Assembly (NCBI GenBank): GCA_019828545.1
Contig: JACVRA010000087.1
Span: 1-64,000 of the forward strand
Reading direction: 5' to 3'
DNA length: 64,000 nucleotides
Source of the DNA: Paracamarosporium sp. OC-R06-R3
Lineage: Eukaryota; Ascomycota; Dothideomycetes; Pleosporales; Didymosphaeriaceae
Part shown: positions 1 to 10,373 of the stretch, piece after piece
Layout: every line of letters begins with the position of its first letter
Position numbering within the stretch: the stretch's first letter is position 1
Made by a program: the position numbers and the translations under genes
The notes under the pieces: model-generated
What the model saw: the letters and a program-made list of their open reading frames with translations, nothing else
Told to the model about the DNA's origin: nothing
Database searches by the model: none

Positions 1-819
1 GTACGCGTCACTCGCTTATAAAGCACGTTACCGATAATCGTGAGCACATGTTAAGCAAAGCAAAGCAAAGCAAGACACACCCAAACACATCACAAACCAC
101 ACTCGCTTTCCGCACCCGCTACTCTTCACAGACAAGACCTATTCATTGTCGATGTCCCTAATCCTAGTAGTACCATGCCATGCCATACCATGCCACCAAA
201 ACAACGATACCCACCAAGTCAAGTCAAGCCAAGTCAAGCCAAGCCAACCACACTCAGCCCCCTATTTTGAATACACACACACAGTCAACAAAGCCCAACC
301 GCACGCACAAAATCCCTCCCATTCCCCACAAGCCTGACTGACTTCCAACCCACTGTTTGTCCTTCCCGCCCCACACATAACCTCCAAACCCAACATCTCC
401 CGACAAACAGCCCTAGACAAACCCGACAGACAGAAAAGCAAACGTGACCCTACTTCACCGGACCAAACCGAACAGTACCTTCGCAAGCAAGCGCGCGCCC
501 TGAGATCCTTCGTCACGGCGCACATGCACCTAAGAGGAGCGGGCAAAAAGCCTCGTCATAGCATGATAGATAAGTCAAATGGAAAGGAAAAAAAATGATG
601 AGTGAGCACCATAGGTAGCATAGGGAAAGAATACAAGTGTGCCCCGGCGATCGATTCAAGTAGGTGATTTTCATTTATAATGTTATCTCGGGGAAGCGTC
701 CGTGATCTCGTGGCAGCGGCAACTGGAGGCGCAATCGCATCGAGGAACGGTCCGAGAGGCAGGATGCGGGCGGGTTCCGCGCGGGGCTGCGCAGGTGAAG
801 AGCGGCCTAAGCCGGGGCG
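1..819. other. Gene-free left edge with short repeats
   Basis: No convincing coding region seen on either strand. The stretch holds short tandem repeats: a GCAAA-type run near 54-73, a CCATGCCAT-type run near 174-197 and a CAAGTCAAGCC-type run near 218-247. The part next to 820 should contain the 3' UTR of the kinase gene, which ends there on the minus strand. Confidence 0.6.
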
Positions 820-2407
820 TTAAAAGTCCGGGAACAGGTGACCGTGTCTGTGAAAGGTGTTAGCGCGCGCGACTATGAAGTGAGGGGGATGTCACGTACG
901 GGTCATCTCCGGTCTGTCCGTATGCTTCGGTTTCTTCAGGGTACTTGTCGAACTGGCTGGCATCGCCCACGCCGGCCCGTACCGGCGGAACATACGGCGC
1001 ATCAATGTCCTTCTTTTGCAGTCTTTCCCATGTAACCTCGGCGAACCAGGGGTGATTCATGACATCCTTGCTGCCTCCGTGAAGATTGCCAAGGCGCTTT
1101 GTGAGATCCGGCGTGATGAGCTTTTGCAGCAAATCTTGCGCATCGGGGTGAATGTAAGGCGGGTACTTTACGCGACCTTTGAGAATGTTTTCGTAGATCT
1201 TCATGGGCGAGCCGCCGTCCCAGAAAGGTGTGAAACCGCAGAGCATTTCGAAGATAAGGATGCCAAGAGACCACCTTGGTGCTTGTTAGCCACATGTAGA
1301 GAATTAGCGGGTAAACGATAAACCCACCAGTCTACGGATTTGTTGTATCCCTTCGATGCCACCACCTCCGGCGCAAGATAGTCAGGTGTGCCGCATAGCG
1401 TCCAAGTAATGTCGGGAACTTCTTTAGCGAACCCGAAATCCGTGATCTTCAAATGGCCGTGTCGGTCGAGCAAAAGGTTTTCGGGCTTGAGATCGCGGTA
1501 AATGATGTTTTGCGCGTGCAGATAATCGAGCGCAAGGGTGACTTCGGCTGCGTAAAACTTTGCGACCGGATTGGGGAAACGCTACAACGATAAGCACCAA
1601 ACCAAGAAGCAATTAAGCCGGGCTTACCTGTGATTTCCTTAGCAAGCTGAAGAGCTCACCGCCCTCCACGAAGTCCATGACCATGTAGAGGTTCTTCGAA
1701 TCCTGGAAGGTGCCCCACAGGGTGATCAAAAAGGGATGTTTGACCTGCTGCAGCATGCGACGCTCGTCGTTGGTGTGCTCGACCTGCTTCATCTTGACGA
1801 CCTGGGCCTTCTTCAGGACCTTGACGGCATAGTAGCGCTGGTTGTGCTTGGACTGCACGAGGTGCACACGTCCAAAGCTGCCGGTGCCGAGGGTGCGCTG
1901 GATGGCGAAGTCCTGCAACGTGTACTTGCCCTTTGTAACGCGCGGCTGGGACGGGGGCTGCGCGATCTTGACGCCGCCATTGGCGGACTGGGCTGGTGTT
2001 TGCTGCTGCTGGGGCTGCTGCTGCTGCTGTTGCGGCTGCTGCTGCTGCTGGTAGTTTGAGGACGAGGCATTGGTGTTGATGGGGTGTATTAGGTTCTGGA
2101 TGGAGGGGACGTTGTTGGAGGTGGACTGATAGGGCTCGGGCGAGGCCTGCGGGGTCGCATAGGCCTGCTGGGGCTGCGAGTTCATCGAGTCGACGGGCTT
2201 GTGGGAGGGCCCGGAAGACGCCTGGGTGCTCTGCGAGGGCTGCTGGGCGTCGGGGTTGGTCTTGGTCGAGGCCTTGCTCACGACCGAGGCGCGCTTCGTC
2301 TTGGACGTGGTCGGGAAGATGGGCGAGGCCGTGTCCTTGACGGGCGAGGTGGGCGAGTCGGTCGAGTCCCGCGTCTTCTTCTTCTTCAGGAACCCCAAAG
2401 AAGGCAT
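820..2407 (-). CDS. pkaC: cAMP-dependent protein kinase catalytic subunit
   Basis: Ser/Thr kinase released from its regulatory subunit by cAMP; in fungi it acts in nutrient sensing, growth and virulence signalling. Exons (minus strand): 2407-1628, 1581-1328, 1274-900, 847-820, giving 478 residues in one frame. Visible: glycine loop GTGSFG (about residues 174-179), ATP lysine in AVK (196), RDLKPEN and DFGFA in exon 2, activation loop [12 protein letters not shown], and VDWWSLG spanning the second intron. The last exon is only 28 nt; it encodes the C-terminal HLFPDF hydrophobic motif typical of PKA-type AGC kinases, reached through a GTACGT donor. The 160-odd residue N-terminal extension is Ser/Gln rich with a broken poly-Gln run coded by 2001-2051. 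Identity is secure; which of the fungal PKA paralogues it is cannot be read here. Confidence 0.95.
2001..2051 (-). repeat. CAG-type repeat coding poly-Gln
   Basis: Imperfect CTG runs on the plus strand, i.e. CAG codons of the kinase gene, giving runs of five, six and four Gln separated by Pro in the disordered N-terminal extension. Such tracts are length-variable between strains. Confidence 0.8.
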
Positions 2408-3005
2408 GTGAGCGGTCGAAGGAATGCCTGGCTGCGGTGGCCGCGCCCTGGCCTGGCTGGCAGAGAGTCGTCGGCGGGGGGGAGCGGTGCGGAATGGTGC
2501 GCAGGCTCGGGGCGGTGAGGGCGGCTATGTGATTGAGGGGGGTGCAGGGCCGGCGGCGGGCAGGGCGAGGGTCATAGGCGCTGGATGTGAAGGAGCGCTG
2601 TGGTGTTGAGGTGGCTGGGCTCGGACTTGAGGCGCTCGCGGGGAAGCAGCGACCCAGCCAGCAATGTGACCAGGCAATTGGCATCGCCGGGCTAGGCTCG
2701 ACAGAGCTGCGCGCTTGCATCATCGCCCGCGGGGGCCGCGAGGTGCGCTTGCGGAAGCCCTGCCAGGTACCGTCGCTGGCCTGCTGTTTTCTGTCTCGCA
2801 AGTAATCTACCGGCACCCAGCAATCCCGACGATCCCACCGCCGCAGCGCATCGAGACTCCGCGCCGCCTCGTGCTCGTCAATATCCATGTCGCGGTGCGC
2901 CGTCTAGCCCTTCTGATCCCGAGCAGCGTCCCACCCCGGCACAGCCGCATCCGCCTTGCCAAATATATGAACACACGTCCTCGCAACAGGCTATAATACA
3001 TGCAA
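2408..3005. other. Intergenic: promoter of the kinase gene
   Basis: G+C-rich spacer between two minus-strand genes, so it should hold the 5' region of the kinase gene and the 3' end of the glycosyltransferase-like gene. Open frames here on both strands have no family-like sequence and are rejected. Confidence 0.5.
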
Positions 3006-4289
3006 CTATAGTTCCGCCGCCGCTGCCGCACGTGGCTGCTCCGCCTCGGCCTTCTCCCAGTACTCCAAGTCCAGCCCGCACACCTCCATCCGCCGCTGCC
3101 GGAACCCTTCGTACAGTCCTTCCCATGCGTCCCTCGCCTGAGCATTCTGCGGTCGCAGCTTTGCCCGCTCTGCGTACGGCACATCGTACTCTGGTCCAGG
3201 CATGTCGGGCTCCTGCAGCCGCACAAACGTCGTCATCTCGTTGAACGACGTAACGTTGAAGTCGTCACTAGCTTCGCGCAGCCTCTGCGATTCGTACACC
3301 ACGTTGCCCATCGAGAGCGTCGACTCTGAGATCAGCGACTCTGGCTCCGGGAACATGTGCCGGAGGAGCTCGACGTCCGTCGAGGGATGCGACAGCTGTG
3401 TCTCTCTCAGCTGCTGATATGTTTCGCTCGATGGACTCATCAGAAGCAGTGACGTTGACAGCTCTTTTCTCTCGGGTGTTGCCGGAAATGCGTTCATTGG
3501 CCTCGACTTGGAAAAAGCAAGCATCGAGTCCAGCGCTGAGGCATCGAGTACCACGCCAGGCGCATGCAGATAAATGAGTCTCTCGTAACTAGTCAGAGAA
3601 TATATAGATGCGAGTGAATATGACGACGCAACGGAGTCTGAGGTATGTTAGCTATCCACATTAGATGTTGGATGCAATGCGATCCTCACCATCTGCGTCC
3701 GCCTTTATCGTCTCCATCGGTACCAGCCTTGCGCCATGGCGCCTAGCTGCCGTCCTCAAAAGCCGTCTTGTCGTAGTCATTTGCGGGTCCCACTCCTCCT
3801 CGCTTGTCTCCTTGAGCCATGCCTTGGGAAACAGCAATATGCGCTTCGCGGGACTTCTCTTCTCTTGCAAATCAGCCAGCAACATTATCGCGCTGCACAG
3901 CTCGCTATGGTCCTTCACCACCTGTACATAGCCCAACCTAGACCAATCGATGGTCGGTGCCTCAATCATCTGCTCAATCGACTCGTCCACCTCCGGCCGT
4001 GACCCCATAGGCCTCGCCCATTTCACATCTAATGTTGGCGGCTGTAGCGGTGCTTGTGCAGGTAGCGGTTTTGGGAGTCGAGGTTTAATCGCCAGTTGCA
4101 GCGAGTGCACGTATCGTTGTTGTAGGACATATCCACTCAAAAACAGCGCAAGGGTAAATAGGAAAACTACGTATATGTTAGCATTGGCGTCTCAAACATT
4201 CACAGTCTCTCCATCTTTCCCGCAAACTCACCTATAATAGCAGAAAATAAAATCGAAACTGAGCCCTGCGAGAGTAGTAGCTTGCCCAT
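3006..4289 (-). CDS. Type II membrane glycosyltransferase-like protein (GT8/GNT1-like)
   Basis: Likely Golgi-lumenal nucleotide-sugar transferase. Exons (minus): 4289-4232, 4166-3690, 3637-3006; 388 residues. The first junction joins the two halves of a hydrophobic segment (about residues 12-33), giving a type II signal anchor after a very short cytosolic tail; the ATG at 4289 is the only start that keeps the anchor whole. The rest resembles fungal GT8-type enzymes: an N-terminal alpha/beta part with IMLLADLQEK, then the YERLIYLHAPG and VVLDASALD region, then a PATPERKE stretch. The usual DxD metal motif is not visible at the expected place, where HAPG stands, so activity is uncertain. It is divergent from PRP38 with 547 bp between the starts. 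Family call is moderate. Confidence 0.7.
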
Positions 4290-4836
4290 ATTCAGAAAAT
4301 GGTAACGTGTGGCATGCAAGGGGTATCAAAGCGCTAGATCTCAGAAAATGCAGGGTCTGCAGGCCATGAAGAATGTAGATGTGCTCGTGCAAATGTGTAT
4401 CGTGAGAGTGGGCAGTGTGACGTTGTACGTCTTCCTGCCCTGCATCTATTTACGAATTTGGTTGGAGGAGCAACGTTATCGATAAAGAGCTTGGCGACAT
4501 TTCTCGCCCGCGTTTGCGACTGAGCGCGATGCTTCCCAGCCCTACGAGACCCTCTCAATCACGAAATTGATACGACGTTTCGCGCGCAAATACTACAAGA
4601 CCTGTCGCGAAAAGACAATAGATCACCTCTCGCCTGCGATTACTGCTTCACCATCCGTGCGTAGTTGATACGCGATCTTTCGCCTGCGAAGATCAGTCCT
4701 CTCGCTCACTACGCCGCCGTCTTCACGCTTCGCACAACGCTACATTTATCGCCATTTGCAGCATACCACTCATATTCTCCGACCGGTTATGCGATAGTTC
4801 TCCATACACCTCTACAACACGCGCGCAATATCCGCC
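4290..4836. promoter_or_regulatory. Bidirectional promoter with TCGC..GCGA palindromes
   Basis: Shared upstream region of the divergent glycosyltransferase-like gene and PRP38. Two exact TCGCCTGCGA copies lie 50 bp apart at 4630-4639 and 4680-4689, with a one-mismatch relative at 4504-4513 and TCGCGA-type words near 4580-4605. Function is inferred from position and repetition only. Confidence 0.4.
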
Positions 4837-5824
4837 ATGGCGACCATAAAAGCAGATTCCAGCAATGTCTTCGACGACCGGGGCTATTCTGGGCCCACCG
4901 TTCGCGGGGGCGTCAATCCCGTCACACTGATTGAAAAAGCCATGAGAGAGCGAATAGTCGAGTCCATGTACTGGAAAGGTGCGCATGCACAAGCCTTCTA
5001 TCTACTCACCCACTAACTCTCCCACAGAGCAGCTCTTCGCCGTCAACGAAAGCATCATCTGCGACCGCGCCGTGAACCTCACACACATAGGCGGAAGCGT
5101 AAATAACCGGCCTACACCCTTCATATGCATCCTGCTCAAGCTGCTCAGTCTCGTGCCCTCAGAGGAGATCATCCTGCAGATGCTGAACTACGAGGAAGAC
5201 GAGGATGTAGACAGCAGTGAGGAAAACGGCGGGGAAAAAGAAGAGCGGAATGGAGACACCGAGGACCGCAACGAGAAGGAGAAGGCCGGGAAACTCGGCA
5301 GCTTCAAGTACCTACGCGCCGTCGCGGCGTTCTACGTCCGCCTTACCATGGAGCCCGTCATGGTGTACAAGACGCTGGAGCCGCTGCTGCTCGATCGCAG
5401 GAAGCTGAAGTACCGGCGACAGGGCGGGTTCACGCTGACATACGTGGACGAGTTCATCGACAATCTACTCCACTTGCCGAGAATCTGCGGTACGAGCTTA
5501 CCTGCGTTGCCCCCGAGGAGTGTACTTGAGGACCTGGATTTGCTGGATCCCAGAGAAAGCCCGTTGGCGGACGAGGTGGATGATATGGATGAGGATGATG
5601 CGAGAAGTAGAGGGAGCAGATACTCGAGCCGGAGCCGGAGCCGGAGCCGTAGCTATAGTCGTGATCGAGATAGTAGGAGCAGGAGTAGAGATCGGAGTTA
5701 TACGCGGTCTAGATCGAGGAGCCGGAGTCCGCGTAGGGAGAGGGATAGCAGGAGTAGGAGCAGGAGTTCAAGTCAGGACTATAGGAGGCGACCGAGTAGC
5801 GTGGATAGCCGAAATGGGCGATGA
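4837..5824 (+). CDS. prp38: Pre-mRNA splicing factor PRP38
   Basis: Component of the U4/U6.U5 tri-snRNP needed for spliceosome activation; nuclear. Exons 4837-4978 and 5028-5824 give 312 residues. The start follows CCGCC and the N-terminal part reads directly into the PRP38 core (VNPVTLIEKAMRERI, then ESMYWKEQLFAVNE across the intron). Further core motifs are GGSVNNRPTPFICILLKLL and VYKTLEPLLLDRRKLKYR. An acidic EED/EKE-rich insert sits at about residues 94-125 and splits the core. The C-terminal 80 residues are an Arg-Ser domain, as in animal PRP38 and unlike the short budding-yeast protein. Divergent neighbour on the left. Confidence 0.95.
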
Positions 5825-8089
5825 GATGTGCCTAACTAGAAAGACTGTTGTGATCGGGCTATGCTATTCCCTGGTTGAGCGAATGGGCGATCTCGAGCAA
5901 TGACACCTTGCCGCTGGTTCCTTGACAAAGCGAGCCGTCCGAAACATCACCCCGAGTGAGAACAATACCTTCTCGTTCGACATGCTCGATGCCGGAAGCA
6001 GAAGGTGCACAAGAGCGAATTCTAAGACGATGACCGCCCAACCAGGCGGCACTTCGTGGGCGTGGAAATATGTTCGCATTCATTAATTAAGCAGCCAAAT
6101 TAAATATACCCCTTTTCAAATGCTGGAGCTATCTCGTACTGTCTCATCCAGAAGACGTCAAATAAATCCAGCTGCTCATGACTATGTTTCTACAAACTGC
6201 GCAGTACGTCGTCACATGTATACGACTATTGCACATAGACATCGAATAGTTTACTAAGACTCTTTGGCGACCTAGCTTGCCAAAGGAGAAAGGGTATACC
6301 CTTCGTTCACTGTGCTGCACATAGGTCAAGCTAACGGTACGTGCGGCTCTGCGATGCAATGGAGCCAAGACGGAAGGGCATGTCTTTGCATCTCCGCGGG
6401 ATGGGACGCTTGGGCCAACATCACGACTTCGCGACTTCGACTGCGTGGCTTTGACTGTGGAAAGAGACCTCGGGACGCTTGGTCTGGCCAATCTTGCATT
6501 GATCACAGTCTGGATGGTATGTCTATTTGGTGATTTATTGACATGGCTACACGCTGCTGTCGTGCCTTGAGCCCTTAGGTTTGGGGGTGTGGGGATGGGG
6601 AAGTGAGTATCTCGTGTACTGGTGGAGTAGTATACTAATGTTTTGAAGGGAGCTTTGATACGGAATTCCACCTCAAAGGGAGCCTTTATACCAATGTACC
6701 TGTTCGGGTCCATCTTCTGCTGCTTTGCTAGACACGCTCCGATGTCGCAAAAGTCGACGCTCCTAGCGAAACGGACCAGCATGTATCTGAAAGTTAAGAC
6801 TGACTACACATTGGAAGTCTGAACGGCAATGGACCCCCAATTCGAAGGAGTTAGTTGACGTGGTGAAATGACAAAGATGGCCAGCGCACAGTCGCCTCCA
6901 TGCGTTCCGATTCTCTGGTACTATTCGGCTTGGTACCAACAGTAGCCCGTGTCGAATATTGACGCCACTTATTTTCTGCTGGCAGAGCATTGCGACGCGG
7001 TCGAAGCGTCGCAAAGATAAGGCCAGGATGGACGATTTGATTGGATCCCGGCGGTTCTACGCCGACACTCATCTCTGAACGTAGGCACCTTCCTACCGTT
7101 AGGCTAAGTAAAATTCAGATCGGAGCGAAGCACAATTCTCTCGTGTCTGGCATTGCAGTCTGATGCCAGTTCTCTTGCCGTCCTAAACTAGTTCGTATCG
7201 ATGATCCATGGTCTATTGTCGCGTATCTACAATCGTGATCAACCATGATCATCTTCGGGAGGAGCAAAAACAATTGGAAACCGTCTCAAAACACGAATAT
7301 CATCGCTTGTTGAATCACGACTCTCGTCCTAAATGGCAGGTTTCCGGCAGCTCCATGGGTTTCAAGCGCTTTGGTCGGAGAAAGTATCGCGGACGACTCT
7401 GGAAATTCAACGACACATTCGTTTGGTAACTATGACCGCGGAGATGTCACGCACTTGTTATATTTTCAGGTGCAGATAACAGTTGCGGTTTTCGGGGGTG
7501 AACTGATAGCCCTAGCGCCTGATATTCGCCAAGAGATAAGAGCGCCATTCCGCCAGCTTAGACGATCCTCCCGTCTCCACGTCGAAATGCTCCTCAACCA
7601 ACCTGATGCGTTTTTAGAAGGGTTGTACCAGCACCCTCTTGCGACGCGATGCCAATAAAAACTATATCGGGCCGTCATTTCGATCTCGCATGAATATCAC
7701 GAGGCCGATTAGGCTTACTCTTTGTGTAACGTGCCCATGCACCTTTCCATCCCACATACTTATATAAGCAGCCTCAGAGATAAGAAGCGGGAGATCCCTT
7801 GCCATCCAGCGTCCTTTATCCCGGGGAAAAACACCACTCTACTTGGCGCTCTGGTTGACCTGCGCTACGAGCCTTGACCGTGCTTGGTTCTGCGTCAGTG
7901 ATCATCACCGCGGAAGTATTGTTTATAGCGCTTGATGTGGAAATAGTATATAACACTGCTTGTCTTTGAATGGATCTGCAGCAGCAGGTGTAAGCGCTTT
8001 TCTCCACGATTTATACCCTGGGCGACCGCCCCAGTTTTCTCCACCAGCGATTCCCTCCGCAGATAGCCACACTTCCCCAGATCATTAGC
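5825..8089. other. Long intergenic region upstream of the nitrate carrier
   Basis: About 2.3 kb without a supported gene. The 212-codon minus-strand frame at 6144-6782 has no recognisable family features. The right end should hold the nitrate-carrier promoter: a TATATAA box at 7761-7767 and four HGATAR words (7504-7509, 7534-7539, 7778-7783, 8061-8066), the type bound by AreA-like GATA factors. Confidence 0.5.
7504..8066 (+). promoter_or_regulatory. GATA-factor sites and TATA box of the nitrate carrier gene
   Basis: TGATAG 7504, AGATAA 7534 and 7778, AGATAG 8061, plus TATATAA at 7761-7767. Fungal nitrate genes are known to need the GATA factor AreA/NIT2 and the pathway regulator NirA/NIT4; I did not find an exact NirA consensus. 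HGATAR is short and expected often by chance, so this is suggestive only. Confidence 0.35.
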
Positions 8090-9857
8090 ATGGGTTTCGA
8101 ACTCAGACAGCTCTGGAGCGCTCCAGAGATTAATCCTATCAGCAAGAAGGCAAAGTCCATTCCTGTGTTCAATCCAGTCGATAAATATGGAAGAGTGTTC
8201 TTTTTCTCGTACCTTGGGTTTTTCATCGCGTTCTGGTCATGGTACGTTTGATTCCGCGCTTATCCGTGGCTCACTTCGTGCTAACGTTGATGCGCTGAAG
8301 GTACGCTTTTCCGCCATTGGTACGGTCATCCCCACAATTGCGCTACTCTAGTCGGTGAGATCTGATCTAACTTTGCTATAGCTATCCGTCACGATCAAGA
8401 AGGACATGGGACTTTCGCAAAATGAAGTCGCAAACTCCAACATTATCTCCTTGGCGGCTACGCTTGTAATGCGTGCCATTGCTGGACCTCTATGTGATCG
8501 GTTCGGACCGCGGTACACCTTCGTCGGTTGCTTGCTCCTCGGTGCTATTCCATCGGCTCTGGCTGGTACAGCACACAATGCGGCTGGCCTCTATGCCATT
8601 AGGTTCTTTGTCGGCATTCTCGGTAGTACATTCGTGCCTTGCCAGGTATGGACCACTGGTTTCTTCGACCGCAACGTTGTCGGTACAGCAAATGCATTGG
8701 TTGGTGGCTGGGGTAACTCTGGTGGTGGCATCACTTACTTTGTCATGCCCGCCATCTACGACTCACTGTAAGCATTCTCATCTCAGATTTGCTAAACTAT
8801 GCGCTAATCTTACCTTCGCGCATAGGGTCCACAAGCGTGGTCTAACTCCGCACGTCGCATGGCGTGTGTCATTCATTGTGCCGTTTATTCTCATCACTGC
8901 CGTCGCAATTTTGATGCTATTGTTGACAGAAGATACGCCCACGGGCAAGTGGGCTGACAGGGAAAATGCCATTCCTGCTGAGCAGCACCATACTGCTATC
9001 GTCTCGGCAGCAGGCAATCTTACCGACAATCCCACTGCAGCATCCATATCCTCAAATGAAGACAAGGAGAAGAAGACTGCAACTACTGATGCTGATACGG
9101 AAGCGAATGCCGGCGTAGGACAAAGCGTGGACGCAGTAGACGCAGCCCACGCTGAAGTTATTGTCAAGCCTTCGGGGAAGGAAGCACTGAATGTTCTCTG
9201 CTCCTTACAGACCGTTACCTTAATGGCCGCATACGTCTGCTCGTTTGGTGGTGAGCTTGCGATAAACTCTATCCTTGGCTCTTATTACCTGAAGAACTTC
9301 CCGTATCTCGGACAGACGACATCTGGTCGCTGGGCTGCCATGTTCGGCCTCCTCAACATCATTACCCGGCCCGCTGGAGGTTTCTTCGGCGACTTGGTCT
9401 TCAAATGGTCGGGACACAACCTGTGGGCGAAGAAGTTCTGGATTCACTTTGTGGGTGTGATGTCCGGTGTTTTCCTGATCGTTATCGGAAAGCTTGACCC
9501 TAAGGAACTCGACACAATGATAGGCTTGATCGCACTGATGGCCATATTTTTAGAAGCCGGTAACGGTGCCAATTTTGCACTCGTTCCACATGTACACCCT
9601 CACGCCAATGTATGTACCACCCCAGCAAGTCACACTTGCATTAGTGTACTAACTAAGTTTAGGGTATTGTCTCTGGTCTGGTGGGCGCGAGTGGGAACCT
9701 TGGTGGCATCATCTTTGCTATCATCTTCCGTTACAACGGCACGCACTACGCACGTGTCTTCTGGATCATGGGATGCATCATCATCGGTCTGAACGTTGTC
9801 TTTGCTTGGGTTCCACCGATCTCCAAAGCTCAGCGGATCCGTGGCGTAGGCTTGTGA
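8090..9857 (+). CDS. nrtA: Nitrate/nitrite transporter, NNP family of the MFS
   Basis: Plasma-membrane proton-coupled nitrate/nitrite uptake. Exons 8090-8241, 8301-8319, 8382-8767, 8826-9609, 9663-9857; 511 residues. Exon 2 is only 19 nt and is needed to join FWSWYAFPPLL. Both NNP signatures are visible: [15 protein letters not shown] in the first half and [15 protein letters not shown] after the last intron. The MFS loop 2-3 motif is [11 protein letters not shown] hydrophilic loop of about 90 residues lies between the two halves, as in Aspergillus CrnA/NrtA. No nitrate or nitrite reductase gene lies beside it, unlike the niaD-niiA-crnA cluster of Aspergillus. Confidence 0.93.
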
Positions 9858-10373
9858 TCGTTCGCACCTGTTACTTTCATTGATTGTGCAGAAGGTTAAC
9901 ATATATACGTTCAAAGGCATCAATAGTTCACAGCAATGTGTGCATTTGAGTTCTTATGTGCAATTTCCAGTCGACCAATCCGGAGCTGATTTCAAATCCT
10001 ACCGCAGCGCTGGTGTGGCACGCGCTCTTCTTCTGGCTTAGCGTCGCTTGGCTTGTGCAACTCTTCGTTACGAAAGACACCACTTTTTGCACTCACTCAT
10101 CCCTTCTGCACTCCGCCGCCTATGCAATAAAATCACTGCACACCCAAGAGATTTTTACACCTTCCTGTCCCTTTCTTACTACGGAACTAACGAAGGCCCG
10201 AACGCACGTACCTTGGCCGATACAAATTGTACATAGTACAAGCGCAATTTTGCACTTCGGGAAAGCCAGCCCATCAACATCGTAGGAGTATTACGAAGGA
10301 TTATTGCTAACCATAGGCGTTGGCTCCTCTAATCTATTCGGGAACCTTGTTGCTGGATTTGCATACTTTCACG
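9858..10373. other. Intergenic, nothing recognised
   Basis: 3' flank of the nitrate carrier and 5' flank of the Clr5-ankyrin gene, both on the plus strand. No supported gene. Confidence 0.5.

Noticed and set aside
1656..2888. 410-codon minus-strand frame overlapping the kinase gene
   Set aside because: It is a shifted-frame shadow of the first kinase exon, rich in Ala/Arg/Pro as expected of GC-rich off-frame translation.
5520..5903. 127-codon frame overlapping PRP38
   Set aside because: Off-frame reading of the Arg-Ser repeat region.
6144..6782. 212-codon frame on the minus strand
   Set aside because: Residue pattern is unlike any folded protein I know, no neighbouring exon or promoter supports it, and the length can arise by chance in balanced-composition DNA.
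8473..9792. 439-codon plus-strand frame across the nitrate carrier
   Set aside because: It joins off-frame sequence, an unspliced intron and the true exon 4; the spliced gene explains it.
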